Origin: Lysobacter sp. BMK333-48F3
GTDB taxonomy: Bacteria > Pseudomonadota > Gammaproteobacteria > Xanthomonadales > Xanthomonadaceae
Direction of reading: 5' to 3'
Length of the DNA stretch: 64,000 nt
Assembly: GCF_019733395.1 (NCBI RefSeq)
Contig: NZ_JAIHOO010000001.1
Coordinates: 1,426,001-1,490,000 of the forward strand
Of this stretch, positions 7,911 to 15,242 are shown in pieces. How positions within the stretch are numbered: the first letter of the stretch is position 1; every line of letters starts with the position of its first letter. Under the pieces are notes generated by a model. It did no database searches and was not told the DNA's origin. It saw only the letters and a list, made by a program, of their open reading frames with translations. Made by a program: the position numbers and the translations under genes.

Positions 7911-8371
7911 CTGAGTTGGTTGATGGTCGCCAGCGACAGCCCCTGGGTGGGACTCGGCGCCTGCGACATGGGCACGCCTTCGCAAAGCGAGGCGGCAGCC
8001 TCCTGCGCAGCTTCTTGAGCGGATCGGGCCGATTGGGCCGCGTTATAAGCGGCGATAGCGGACTCCTCTTTCGCAGCCAACTGTGTTTCGCTGGTGATCA
8101 AGCCGCTAAGCGCATCGTCCACCGCTTGCGCGGCCTCTTCGGCGGCTTTCGCGGCCTGCTGTGCCGCTTGGGCCGCCGCTTGAGCCGCTGCAGGATCTTT
8201 GCAGGTGCGCTCTGCGTCTAGAGCGGCCTCGGCAGCTCTCTGCGCAGCGGCTATCGCGGTCTCGGCCAGAGCGCTCACTTCTGCATCTTTCTGCGCCTGG
8301 CTGGCGGCGTTGACGTTACTGGCCGCGTCGGAACCACCGACGCCACCAGCACCAGAAGAGGATTCGGCCAT
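7907..8371 (-). CDS. Ala-rich coiled-coil protein of unknown function (154 aa)
   Basis: The start is the ATG at 8369-8371 (MAESSSGAGGVGG), with AAGGAC eight bases upstream. A Ser/Gly-rich N-terminus is followed by about 100 residues dominated by Ala, Gln and Glu with heptad-like spacing, then a distinct tail MSQAPSPTQGLSLATINQLS. There is no signal peptide or membrane segment. A single Cys occurs mid-coil and one near the end. Ala/Gln-rich helical proteins of this size include R-body and phage tail-fibre-type proteins, but no specific motif allows assignment. It may be cargo of the degraded island. Confidence 0.55.
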   Translation of the reverse strand: MAESSSGAGGVGGSDAASNVNAASQAQKDAEVSALAETAIAAAQRAAEAALDAERTCKDPAAAQAAAQAAQQAAKAAEEAAQAVDDALSGLITSETQLAAKEESAIAAYNAAQSARSAQEAAQEAAASLCEGVPMSQAPSPTQGLSLATINQLS

Positions 8372-8600
8372 GGGTACAGTCCTTGTAGTGAACAATAAAT
8401 CGAACGAGGGCCGCGGTGCGAGGGACGACACCACGAAACGAAGGTAGCCGTCGCCGCCGTACGGCGCCATTGGGGTTGCCCCTAGGGAGAAGCTGTCTGA
8501 CGGCTGTCTGCAAAGCAGAAGGGGCGCGAACATCGCGCCGATTCCCTTGGCTTCCACGGCGACTAGAGCGTTCATGGACTCCCAACCACGGAGTCCAACT

Positions 8601-8729
8601 ATGCTGTACACCGACGCCTGCCTCGCCGACCTCCCCGATACAACGTTGAACTATATCGAAGCCGAACTGGCGAACAACGAAACCAGCAGCAACCCCGAAC
8701 TGCACGGTGGCCGACGTTGCGCTAAGTGA
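8601..8729 (+). CDS. 42-aa small protein, unknown
   Basis: The ATG at 8601 is preceded by GGAG at 8590-8593, and local DNA is less G+C-rich than the surroundings. The product is acidic (LADLPDTTLNYIEAELANNE) and soluble. It could be an intact small gene or the N-terminal part of a longer one cut off by the stop at 8727-8729, since the acidic helical start looks like the beginning of a larger domain. Confidence 0.4.
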   Translation: MLYTDACLADLPDTTLNYIEAELANNETSSNPELHGGRRCAK

Positions 8730-8836
8730 TTCGACTTCCACCGAAGTCGAGGGAACTGTCAGGCGCCATCGCGCATGGCGCTGCTGCGGGGCAGAGCCAA
8801 ACGACCAGCGCGACTATGACGAGCGACGGGCCTTCG

Positions 8837-9076
8837 TCACCCGCGAGTGGAATTCACTTCGTGGACCCAATCGCAGGTGATGCCGGCCTTGGCGTGATGC
8901 TTATGGACCGCTTCGGCGTTGGGAGCGTCCAGGACACAATAGACCTTGTCGTCCTTCTCGTTGAACAGAATGTCGTGGTGCGTGACTCCGAACTCGTCAG
9001 CGGGAGCGTTCTGCAACTTGCTCAATTCGTCCGCTGTGAACGGCTTCATAGGATGGGCGTCTATGAACTTTGACAC
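8837..9076 (-). CDS. DUF4242-family (SCO4226-like) protein
   Basis: The protein has 79 residues. The start is the GTG at 9074-9076, chosen because a strong GGGAGGAGG lies about ten bases upstream. The sequence has the family blocks PMKPFTADELSKLQNAP, EFGVTHHDILFNE and APNAEAVHKHHAKAGITCDW. Members form small ferredoxin-like-fold dimers, and the Streptomyces prototype binds nickel through histidines. The HKHH cluster is conserved here. Whether it binds metal is inference. A vestigial duplicate of part of it lies at 9176-9222. Confidence 0.75.
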   Translation of the reverse strand: MSKFIDAHPMKPFTADELSKLQNAPADEFGVTHHDILFNEKDDKVYCVLDAPNAEAVHKHHAKAGITCDWVHEVNSTRG

Positions 9077-9175
9077 GGCTTTAACCTCCTCCCGCCTGGA
9101 CGATGGTTATCGAGCGCTTCGCGGCGGGAAGCGAAAGGCGCTCGACGGTAGTTCGCCGCAGCATTGGACCATCGC

Positions 9176-9222
9176 CGCAGATTCTGCAGCTCGTTCAGTT
9201 CGCCCGCCGTGAACGCCTCTTG
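9176..9222 (-). pseudogene. vestigial fragment of a DUF4242-like gene
   Basis: Read leftward the segment gives QEAFTAGELNELQNLRR, which lines up with MKPFTADELSKLQNAPA of the intact gene at 8837-9076. The DNA also aligns over about 42 bases. Beyond this block similarity is lost, so it is probably a decayed tandem duplicate. Confidence 0.4.
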
Positions 9223-9586
9223 GCGCCCGACTGCGATTGGGTCCCAGTTGGGAGACAGAGCCTTGGCCGCCGCCAGCTCAGGCTTCCGACCGTTTGAGGA
9301 GCGCCCCCGCGTTTCCCAAGCGATCCCAGGGTCGGATCAAGCGCCTTGATGTCGCTTCGGACTTGAGTAGTGGAAGGCCTGCGTTCGTAAGTGCCTGAAT
9401 CCCAAGGAATGAGCAATAGTCGGCCGACCACGGGGTTTGGAGTAGAGGCCTGGAGGGCGGCGAAAAATCGCCAGTGGCCTGCCCGTGGAGAATTCGCCGA
9501 CCGATCGTTAACCCGCCCGAAAGAAGGGGGCTCTCGTCGTCGCGACGAGGCGTAGAAATTGAGGCTGGGAATTTGCTGCAGAACCG

Positions 9587-9602
9587 CTCTGACCCCGTTT
9601 TC
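9587..9602. repeat. CTGACCCCGTTTT repeat, single copy
   Basis: CTCTGACCCCGTTTTC repeats the word seen in tandem at 7052-7078. It lies 35 bp upstream of the lipoprotein gene. Confidence 0.55.
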
Positions 9603-9636
9603 AGCTCTTTCGGGACACTTCAAGGAGAGATAAGGA

Positions 9637-10146
9637 ATGCCAACCCGTCACCTATGGCTCTATGGCCTGCTGCTGTGCTGCCTCACTACCGCTTGTGTCC
9701 ATGCTCATCCTAAGAACGATCGCCAGGTAGTGCGCCTGAAGATGGAGGTTGGAATTCCCTGCGTGTCATTGGCGAACGATGATGTCGCGGTTCTGCTACC
9801 GGAAGCAGTCGTTCGCCGCGTCGCCGAGGGTAAAGATCAGCTTCAGCACAACGATCACGCTCGTCGCGTCTGGGGTGACCGCGCCAAGACGATTCTTGCG
9901 CAAGCCGACGAAAAACAGGACCGGTTTGGATGTAGGACTATGGCGTTGTCGTCGGACGAAGCCACTTATCTGGTAGCCGAGTTAATCAAACGAGGAGACG
10001 CAGCTGTTTACACATCCAAGTCGCGCGAACTTCAGGCTACGGCGAGTTTTAGCGAAACCTCCTGCGAATCCGCGCCATCAGGCTACCTCGATATTTTTGC
10101 TGGGGACGGCACGCCAGTAATCAGGATGATCACTTGCCAGGTTTAG
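9637..10146 (+). CDS. lipoprotein of unknown function
   Basis: The protein has 169 residues. The start is set by a strong AAGGAGAGATAAGG immediately before the ATG. A lipoprotein signal ends in the lipobox LTTAC (Cys20), so the product should be lipid-anchored in the envelope. The mature part has four further cysteines (GIPCVSL, FGCRTM, TSCESA, ITCQV), which could form two disulfides. It is less G+C-rich than its neighbours and sits at the edge of the island remnant, suggesting transfer. No family was recognised. A hairpin follows its stop. Confidence 0.72.
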   Translation: MPTRHLWLYGLLLCCLTTACVHAHPKNDRQVVRLKMEVGIPCVSLANDDVAVLLPEAVVRRVAEGKDQLQHNDHARRVWGDRAKTILAQADEKQDRFGCRTMALSSDEATYLVAELIKRGDAAVYTSKSRELQATASFSETSCESAPSGYLDIFAGDGTPVIRMITCQV

Positions 10147-10159
10147 TCGGACAAACAAT

Positions 10160-10207
10160 GGGGCAGATCTGATTTTCCAGGAATTTACTGAAAATCCACT
10201 CTGCCCC
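10160..10207. terminator. hairpin after the lipoprotein gene, related to the CTGACCCC repeats
   Basis: GGGGCAGA at 10160-10167 pairs with TCTGCCCC at 10200-10207, and inside this GATTTTC pairs with GAAAATC. No T-run follows, so it may be a processing or REP-like hairpin. Its right half, AATCCACTCTGCCCCGTT, resembles the CTCTGACCCCGTTT words at 7.05 and 9.6 kb. Confidence 0.5.
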
Positions 10208-10326
10208 GTTCTCCGCTGCCCCGGTTTTTGCCGTTGCGCAACATGACTTCCTCGGCCCGGGCGCGATCGCGCTTGGATTCGACCCTGGATTCGGGCTAAC
10301 CGGGAAAGCAGATACGCTCTTCTTCG

Positions 10327-11376
10327 TCATCGCGCCGCGACGGACTGGCCACGCAACGGTTCGCCGCGGTCGACGCGACGTCCGTCCGCGGCGTAGTCGT
10401 TGAAGAACGCCGGCAGACCGGCGCCCTGGCCGAAGACCGGCGAGTCCTGCAGGTGGAAGTGCAGGTGCGGTTCGCTGGTGTTGCCGCTGTTGCCGCAGCG
10501 GCCGAGCACGTCGCCGGCGGCGACCCGGTCGTCCGCTTTGACCCGCACGCTGCCCTGGCGAAAATGCGCGAGCATCGCGTATTCGCCGTTGCCGAGATCG
10601 AGCATGACGTGATTGCCTGCCGGCGCGTCGGCATTGGTGGTGCCGATCGCCTGGTCGGGCAGGCCGTCCACCGCGGCGACTACGCGCCCGGCCGCCGGTG
10701 CGAGAATCGGCTGGTTCCAGCAGTAGTAGTCCGCGAGCTCGTCGCCGTCGCTGCGATGGCTGCGGCCGTCGACGCGCTTGAGGAAGTCGTAGGCGAAACG
10801 CTGACCCGGATTCGCGGCGTGGTAGTTCTGCTCGATCGAACGCCCACCCCAGGCGACGAGCCACCCGCCCTCGAACGGCAGGCGCAGTGCCGCCTTCGTG
10901 TCGTAGTCGAGATGGCGCGAGGCGGCTTCCTTCGGCGGCTCCGCGGGGCGGACGAAAAAGCCTTCGACCTGACCGTCGGCGCCGATCTCCCACTGCATCG
11001 CTATGGTCACCGGCGCCTTGCTCCAACGCGCCGTGCGTAGGTACACGCGAATGCCATCGGCCTCGCGGGTCGTCTCCGATATCGGCGCCTGCTCTTCGCC
11101 GAGTTGCGTGCCGATTTGCGCGCGGAACGTAGCCAACGCTTCGGCGTCCGGCACCGCCTGACGCATCCTCGGGGAGAACCGCGCCCACAACTCCTTGGCC
11201 TTGCCGTCCAGGAAGAGCCGCGACAACTCGCGGCCGACATTGAGGGTGGCTTCGTCTTGGCCGGCACCCGTGGCCGGCTGAGAGCCGGCCGTGTCGGGCT
11301 TCGCCTGCGGCATGGTGGACGCGGCGGTCGCCGCCAGAAGGCAGGCCGTCGCGACGAGGCGTCGAAGAACCATCAT
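10327..11376 (-). CDS. M23-family (LytM-type) peptidase with DUF3887-like N-domain
   Basis: The protein has 349 residues. The start is the first of two adjacent ATGs at 11374-11376, with GGGAG ten bases upstream. A signal peptide covers residues 1-23. Residues about 45-130 (NVGRELSRLFLDGKAKELWARF, RAQIGTQLGEE) form a DUF3887-like domain. The C-terminal 150 residues are a LytM fold with the zinc ligands in AGNHVMLDLGN and the HLHFHL motif, plus the AGRVVAAVDG core. Such enzymes cut peptide cross-links in peptidoglycan or small peptides in the envelope. The start overlaps the stop of the upstream truncated gene (ATGA), implying translational coupling. Confidence 0.9.
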   Translation of the reverse strand: MMVLRRLVATACLLAATAASTMPQAKPDTAGSQPATGAGQDEATLNVGRELSRLFLDGKAKELWARFSPRMRQAVPDAEALATFRAQIGTQLGEEQAPISETTREADGIRVYLRTARWSKAPVTIAMQWEIGADGQVEGFFVRPAEPPKEAASRHLDYDTKAALRLPFEGGWLVAWGGRSIEQNYHAANPGQRFAYDFLKRVDGRSHRSDGDELADYYCWNQPILAPAAGRVVAAVDGLPDQAIGTTNADAPAGNHVMLDLGNGEYAMLAHFRQGSVRVKADDRVAAGDVLGRCGNSGNTSEPHLHFHLQDSPVFGQGAGLPAFFNDYAADGRRVDRGEPLRGQSVAAR

Positions 11377-11780
11377 GATCGATCTCCCAAGTTGGAGGGT
11401 ACGGTTTCGAGCCGCGCCGCGATCTGTTGCCGATAGCACGCCAGCGCACTGCGTCCTTGGGCGGTGACGGCGGCGCGGGATAAAAATCTTCCGCCGCAGA
11501 AAATCATTTCGATAGCGACCAGCCCACCCGCTTCGAACTTGCCAGACGGCGAGACGGGTTGCCCTTTCTCCAACGGCAGCGAACCGAATTCAAAGAAGCC
11601 AAACTCCGCCCACTTCGCAACCGAGAGGGCGGCGAGGATCGACAGCTGTGCGGGTTCATGTGCGAGGCGATCGGCCGTCTCGATTGAACGGATGAAGACC
11701 GAGAGTGCGTTGGAGATTATTTGTCGGCGAGACGGGAGCGACCCTCCAACCTTGCGGTTGCGGAGGATCAGAGTCGGGCC
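11373..11780 (-). pseudogene. 5'-truncated gene coupled to the M23 peptidase
   Basis: The frame is open from a TAG at 11781-11783 to a TGA overlapping the M23 start. Its product is well composed over about 115 residues (IISNALSVFIRSIETADRLA, then SILAALSVAKWAEFGFFEFG and GGLVAIEMIFCGGRFLSRAA). No ATG or GTG occurs in frame; the only start candidate is a TTG at 11573, which would lose the front half. It looks like a genuine gene whose 5' end was deleted, or one expressed from a non-canonical start. The four-base overlap with the peptidase is typical of an operon. The function is unknown. Confidence 0.5.
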
Positions 11781-12063
11781 CTATGGGGCGAACGGGTCCA
11801 CGCGCCCTTGTTCGGCATGTGTCTATTCAGCTGCGGCTGAGCATAGCAACGCGACCGATCGGTAATCCGTGCCCGCGATCAATCTTGCGCTCGCAGATTC
11901 ATATCCGACTGCACCCTGCGACCTGTACGAGGAACAGCCCGTCTGGAGTCAAGCTTCATCTACAAGATGATTTCGTTATCTTCTAGCCGCGCGGCGCAAC
12001 TGCGACACGCTAGCGTCTTGCCGGGCAGTACTTCGCACCATCGAAACGCACCGCTCCCGACGC

Positions 12064-12369
12064 CTAGAGACCGCGCCGTCGCCAGTAGCGGCGGAAACGC
12101 AGAACGACGAATAACGCGAATCCGGCCCCGGCCCCCAGCGGAACCAGGGCCCAGGCAGCCGCTCCGATGGCCAGGGCGAACGCGCCCGCCAGCAACAGCC
12201 AGTAGGCGAAGATCGTGGCCCAGCCGACCACGCCGAGCCACCACCAGTTCCCATGATCGATCCCGGTGAAATAGCAATATCGCGCGAACAACGCCTCGAC
12301 GCCCCAGGCGAGCAGCTGCCCACCGAGTATGACTCCTGTCAGGACGAACCAGATGTACTCGTTCTGCAT
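12064..12369 (-). CDS. small inner-membrane protein of unknown function
   Basis: The protein has 101 residues and starts at the ATG at 12367-12369 (MQNEYIWFVLTGVILGG). Three hydrophobic segments cover most of the sequence (about 6-24, 45-65 and 67-90), and it ends in a basic tail RFRRYWRRRGL, as expected for an inner-membrane protein with a cytoplasmic C-terminus. It stands alone between two gaps and precedes no related gene. No family was recognised. Confidence 0.65.
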   Translation of the reverse strand: MQNEYIWFVLTGVILGGQLLAWGVEALFARYCYFTGIDHGNWWWLGVVGWATIFAYWLLLAGAFALAIGAAAWALVPLGAGAGFALFVVLRFRRYWRRRGL

Positions 12370-12453
12370 CCCCGCTCTCGCATGGTTAGCCACTTGGATG
12401 CGCAAGCGCGCATTCGCATGGATCGATGTCTCGATCCAGCCAGCGCTTTTCTC

Positions 12454-13014
12454 TCAGCTACCGGAAGCGGTCAGCTCGATTTTTCCCAAGGCAACGACCG
12501 AGGTCGAGGAAAGATCGACTCCTCGCTCCAACAGCAGCGCCCGGACGGCTTCGACCTTTGCTTCGTCGACCCAGACCCTCAACTCCGTCTCTTTTGGATC
12601 GACGTTCGTGGAACTTTCGATGCCTTCGGCATCGAGTATCGCCTCGATCTGACGACCTTTCGCTTCCAGTTCGCGGATCGAGTACGGGGATTGAACCGCC
12701 ACAAAAGCCGGGTTGCTGGTCAGGGCTCTCAGGCTCGTCTCTGCATCTCGACTGAACTTGACGATGACGCGATAGTTCGGTGTGTTCTGGATGTACAGGC
12801 CGCCGAACGTGCCGGGAAACTCCGCTTCCGCCTTCAGCTTTACCTCGATCGCCTGATCCGAAATGCTGAGCTGCTGCCTGGCCTCCACGATGGTCACACC
12901 CCGCGCCGCTGCGTAGTCGCGAACGAACTGGACCGGCTCCTGGTCGTCGGGTTCTGCGTGCGCACCAAAGGACAGCAGAGTAGCAAGGGCGAAAGGGAGC
13001 GCTGGCAATTTCAT
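12454..13014 (-). CDS. secreted protein resembling a protease pro-domain
   Basis: The protein has 186 residues. A signal peptide is clear (MKLPALPFALATLLSFGAHA, cleavage after AHA). The mature part contains FPGTFGGLYIQNTPNYRVIV and a helical region with repeated Glu/Arg. This recalls the FGGLWI...YRVVV module found in pro-regions and stand-alone exported proteins associated with S1 proteases of Lysobacter and actinomycetes. No catalytic triad is present, so it is not itself a protease. A role as a free inhibitor or chaperone-like pro-domain is only a suggestion. There is no operon partner. Confidence 0.65.
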   Translation of the reverse strand: MKLPALPFALATLLSFGAHAEPDDQEPVQFVRDYAAARGVTIVEARQQLSISDQAIEVKLKAEAEFPGTFGGLYIQNTPNYRVIVKFSRDAETSLRALTSNPAFVAVQSPYSIRELEAKGRQIEAILDAEGIESSTNVDPKETELRVWVDEAKVEAVRALLLERGVDLSSTSVVALGKIELTASGS

Positions 13015-13321
13015 GTGAACCTCCGTGTAGATGCCGGATTCGGCACTGTACGAACATACTCTCCGGCCGAAGGCCGACGAAACCCCAGAATGGATTCCCC
13101 ACCCAGCCGCCTGCGGTCGCCCAGCGGGGCAATGGGGTTGGAGCGGCTTTCCGTCGGGCCTGCCGGAAAGTCGCTTCGACCGAGCATCCGGAAGGCGGTC
13201 CAGTGCCTGGTGCAGCCCGGCTCCCGGCCGTACTGCGCAGCGTTCTTGGCGCGGACGGGGCTTGTAGTAAGGTGAGACAAAACCCCTCAGACCGCATCGC
13301 CCCCCAAGCCCAGAGCGCAGC
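13015..13321. other. 307-bp divergent intergenic region
   Basis: It separates the leftward secreted-protein gene from the rightward SRPBCC gene and should hold both promoters. A hairpin with arms CTTTCCG (13147-13153) and CGGAAAG (13164-13170) is visible. No gene was found. Confidence 0.45.
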
Positions 13322-13801
13322 ATGAGCCCCCAGCCCACTGGCTATCTCCGCGGCAACGATTTGATCCTCACCCGCCGGTTTCGCGCCTCCATCGACGAGG
13401 TCTGGGCGAGCGTGACGCGATCCGAGCGCACCGCGCTCTGGTTCGGCCGCTGGCAAGGCGACGCCGGACCGGGCAGGACGGTGCGGCTGCAGTTGACGCA
13501 CGAGCAGGGTCAGCCCTGGGCCGAGGTGGCGATCGAGGCATGCGAAGCGCCGCGCCGCCTGGCGATCGCGATGAAGGACGACTACGGCGATTGGCGCATC
13601 GAGCTGAACCTGGTGCAGGCGGGCGATTCGACCGAACTTCGGTTCGTCCAGCGCCTCAGCGACGCGGCGCAGGCCGGCGAGGTGGGGCCGGGTTGGGAGT
13701 ACTACCTCGACATGTTGGTCGCGGTGCTCGACGGCAAGCCGCTGCCCGCGTTCGCGGATTACTACCCGGCGCAGAAGGCGCATTATCTGCAGGGTGCGTG
13801 A
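13322..13801 (+). CDS. SRPBCC/AHSA1-domain protein
   Basis: The protein has 159 residues. The blocks LILTRRFRASIDEVWASVTR, TALWFGRWQG and LRFVQRLSDAAQAGEVGPGW, followed by EYYLDMLVAVLDG, are typical of Bet v 1-like/AHSA1 (START) proteins. Their deep hydrophobic pocket binds small ligands. The exact ligand is unknown. The protein is cytoplasmic with no signal peptide. It ends 91 bp before the cupin gene, so the two may be co-transcribed. Confidence 0.85.
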   Translation: MSPQPTGYLRGNDLILTRRFRASIDEVWASVTRSERTALWFGRWQGDAGPGRTVRLQLTHEQGQPWAEVAIEACEAPRRLAIAMKDDYGDWRIELNLVQAGDSTELRFVQRLSDAAQAGEVGPGWEYYLDMLVAVLDGKPLPAFADYYPAQKAHYLQGA

Positions 13802-13892
13802 GCCGCTTCCTCCTCGATGGACCTGGTGCTGCTGGCACTACGACTGACGTGGCCCGCACGCCCAGGCACTTGCCTCTCACAGGAACCATGCC

Positions 13893-14396
13893 ATGTCCGA
13901 CCCGGAAAAGACGCTTTCCGAACGGCTGATCCGCAATGTCCAAGAGGTTCCGCTGGAACGCTTCGAGCGAGGCTCGAAGTACCTGAGCGATCGCGTGCGG
14001 ATCACCGATGGCACCGTCGCGCGCAAGCTGGCGGCGACCTATGACGTGGTCCCGGCCGGGATGCGGGCCTGTCCCTACCATCTGCACTACGCGCAAGAAG
14101 AGATGTTCATCATCCTGGAGGGCACGGGGACCTTGCGTGTCGCCGGCGAAATGCTTCCGGTGAAGGCCGGCGACGTCATCTGCATTCCGCCCGGGCCTGA
14201 GTATCCGCATCAGCTCATCAATACCTCGTCTGAAGCCCTGAAGTATCTTTCGATCGGAACCACCGACGATCCGGAGATCTGCGTGTACCCGGATTCCGGG
14301 AAGTTCATGGCCGAAGCCAATCTGGGCGGCACCGCGCCGTTCGAGGCGATCGACCGGATCGATGGCGGCGTGGACTATTGGAGCGGGGAGTCCTGA
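13893..14396 (+). CDS. cupin-domain protein
   Basis: The protein has 167 residues. AGGA lies ten bases before the ATG at 13893. The double-stranded beta-helix cupin motifs are present: PYHLHYAQEEMFIILEGTG (motif 1 with His-X-His and Glu as metal ligands) and GDVICIPPGPEYPHQLINT (motif 2 His). Cupins of this kind often act as sugar-phosphate isomerases or dioxygenase-like metal proteins, but the substrate cannot be read from the sequence. Its 3' end overlaps a small opposite-strand gene by 22 bp. Confidence 0.87.
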   Translation: MSDPEKTLSERLIRNVQEVPLERFERGSKYLSDRVRITDGTVARKLAATYDVVPAGMRACPYHLHYAQEEMFIILEGTGTLRVAGEMLPVKAGDVICIPPGPEYPHQLINTSSEALKYLSIGTTDDPEICVYPDSGKFMAEANLGGTAPFEAIDRIDGGVDYWSGES

Positions 14397-14545
14397 TCCG
14401 CAGCTGCGGGTTCCTGGCGACTCGATTCGACTGCTGAGTCCGCACTACGCAAAATCCCTGCGATCGAGCTGACGATCAGCACAAGGCCGAACAGTGCGGA
14501 GAATTTCCAGAGATTATCTGTAGGGACCGGGATACTCGGGATCAT
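14375..14545 (-). CDS. 56-aa single-pass membrane protein
   Basis: The start is the ATG at 14543-14545 (MIPSIPVPTDNLWKFSALFG). The opening PTDNLWKF-ALFGL followed by a hydrophobic stretch (SALFGLVLIVSSIAGIL) matches a widespread type of small inner-membrane protein starting PTDNLYKF. The acidic Gln-rich tail runs over the end of the cupin gene on the other strand. Confidence is moderate because of its size. Confidence 0.5.
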   Translation of the reverse strand: MIPSIPVPTDNLWKFSALFGLVLIVSSIAGILRSADSAVESSRQEPAAADQDSPLQ

Positions 14546-14726
14546 GGCTACGCATCTCGTCAAAATGGATGTCGTCGTACGCCGGCTCGGCGGCCGCCTG
14601 GCGCCCCTTTCCAAGCGCTATCGGCCTCCCAGAACCGGTTGTTATGAAGCGCTTCGCGCTCCTGTCACGACCGCAAAACGCCATCGGGGTTAAGGCTGTT
14701 CGCTACCGCTCCGAGAGGTACCGATT

Positions 14727-15119
14727 ATGAGCGCTTCAACGCAAAAAGCAGAGATCGAGCGATTAGAAAAGGCCTTCTGGAAATCCATCGCAGAGCGGCA
14801 GCCGGAAACGGCCACCAAGCTTCTGACCGAACCGGCCCTCATGATCAGCACGCATGGCGTCAACCAGTTCGACCATGCCGCCTACATCAAGATGGCGAAT
14901 GACGATCGATTCAAGCTTGTCGACTACACCATTTCGGATATGGCCGTGCTGTTCCCGACGGACGAAGTGGCGATCGCCACCTATCGTGTCGCCCAGAAAG
15001 TGGAGGCCGACGGCGAGACAACGCAAATGGATGTGTACGACAGCTCCACCTGGATCAAGATGGGCGAGCAATGGCAGTGCGTGATGCACACGGAAAGTCC
15101 AGTTGCCTCCAGCCATTGA
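14727..15119 (+). CDS. SnoaL-like (NTF2 fold, DUF4440-type) protein
   Basis: The protein has 130 residues. The pattern IERLEKAFWKSIAERQPETA, MISTHGVNQFDHAAYIKM and a C-terminal STWIKMGEQWQCVMHTES is that of DUF4440/SnoaL-like proteins, small cone-shaped dimers with a ligand pocket. No catalytic residues can be assigned, so the role is unknown. It is a single gene with its own promoter region of about 180 bp. Confidence 0.78.
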   Translation: MSASTQKAEIERLEKAFWKSIAERQPETATKLLTEPALMISTHGVNQFDHAAYIKMANDDRFKLVDYTISDMAVLFPTDEVAIATYRVAQKVEADGETTQMDVYDSSTWIKMGEQWQCVMHTESPVASSH

Positions 15120-15242
15120 CGCGTCCGCAGACCGATTCGCATGGGCGTCCCAGACGGTCGTCCATGTCGGCTGCGAGTTGGTTATACCGACTCCGGCGCT
15201 GCGCCAAGCCGCGGCGCCAGGCAATCGTTGCGGTCACCGACG

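Larger units (their letters stand above)
9077..9636. other. 560-bp region with gene debris and a CTGACCCCGTTTT repeat
   Basis: No intact gene is visible. A minus-strand segment at 9176-9222 resembles the neighbouring DUF4242 gene (see the separate entry). At 9587-9602 the word CTCTGACCCCGTTTTC recurs. The rest has mixed composition and several open but unconvincing frames. Confidence 0.5.
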
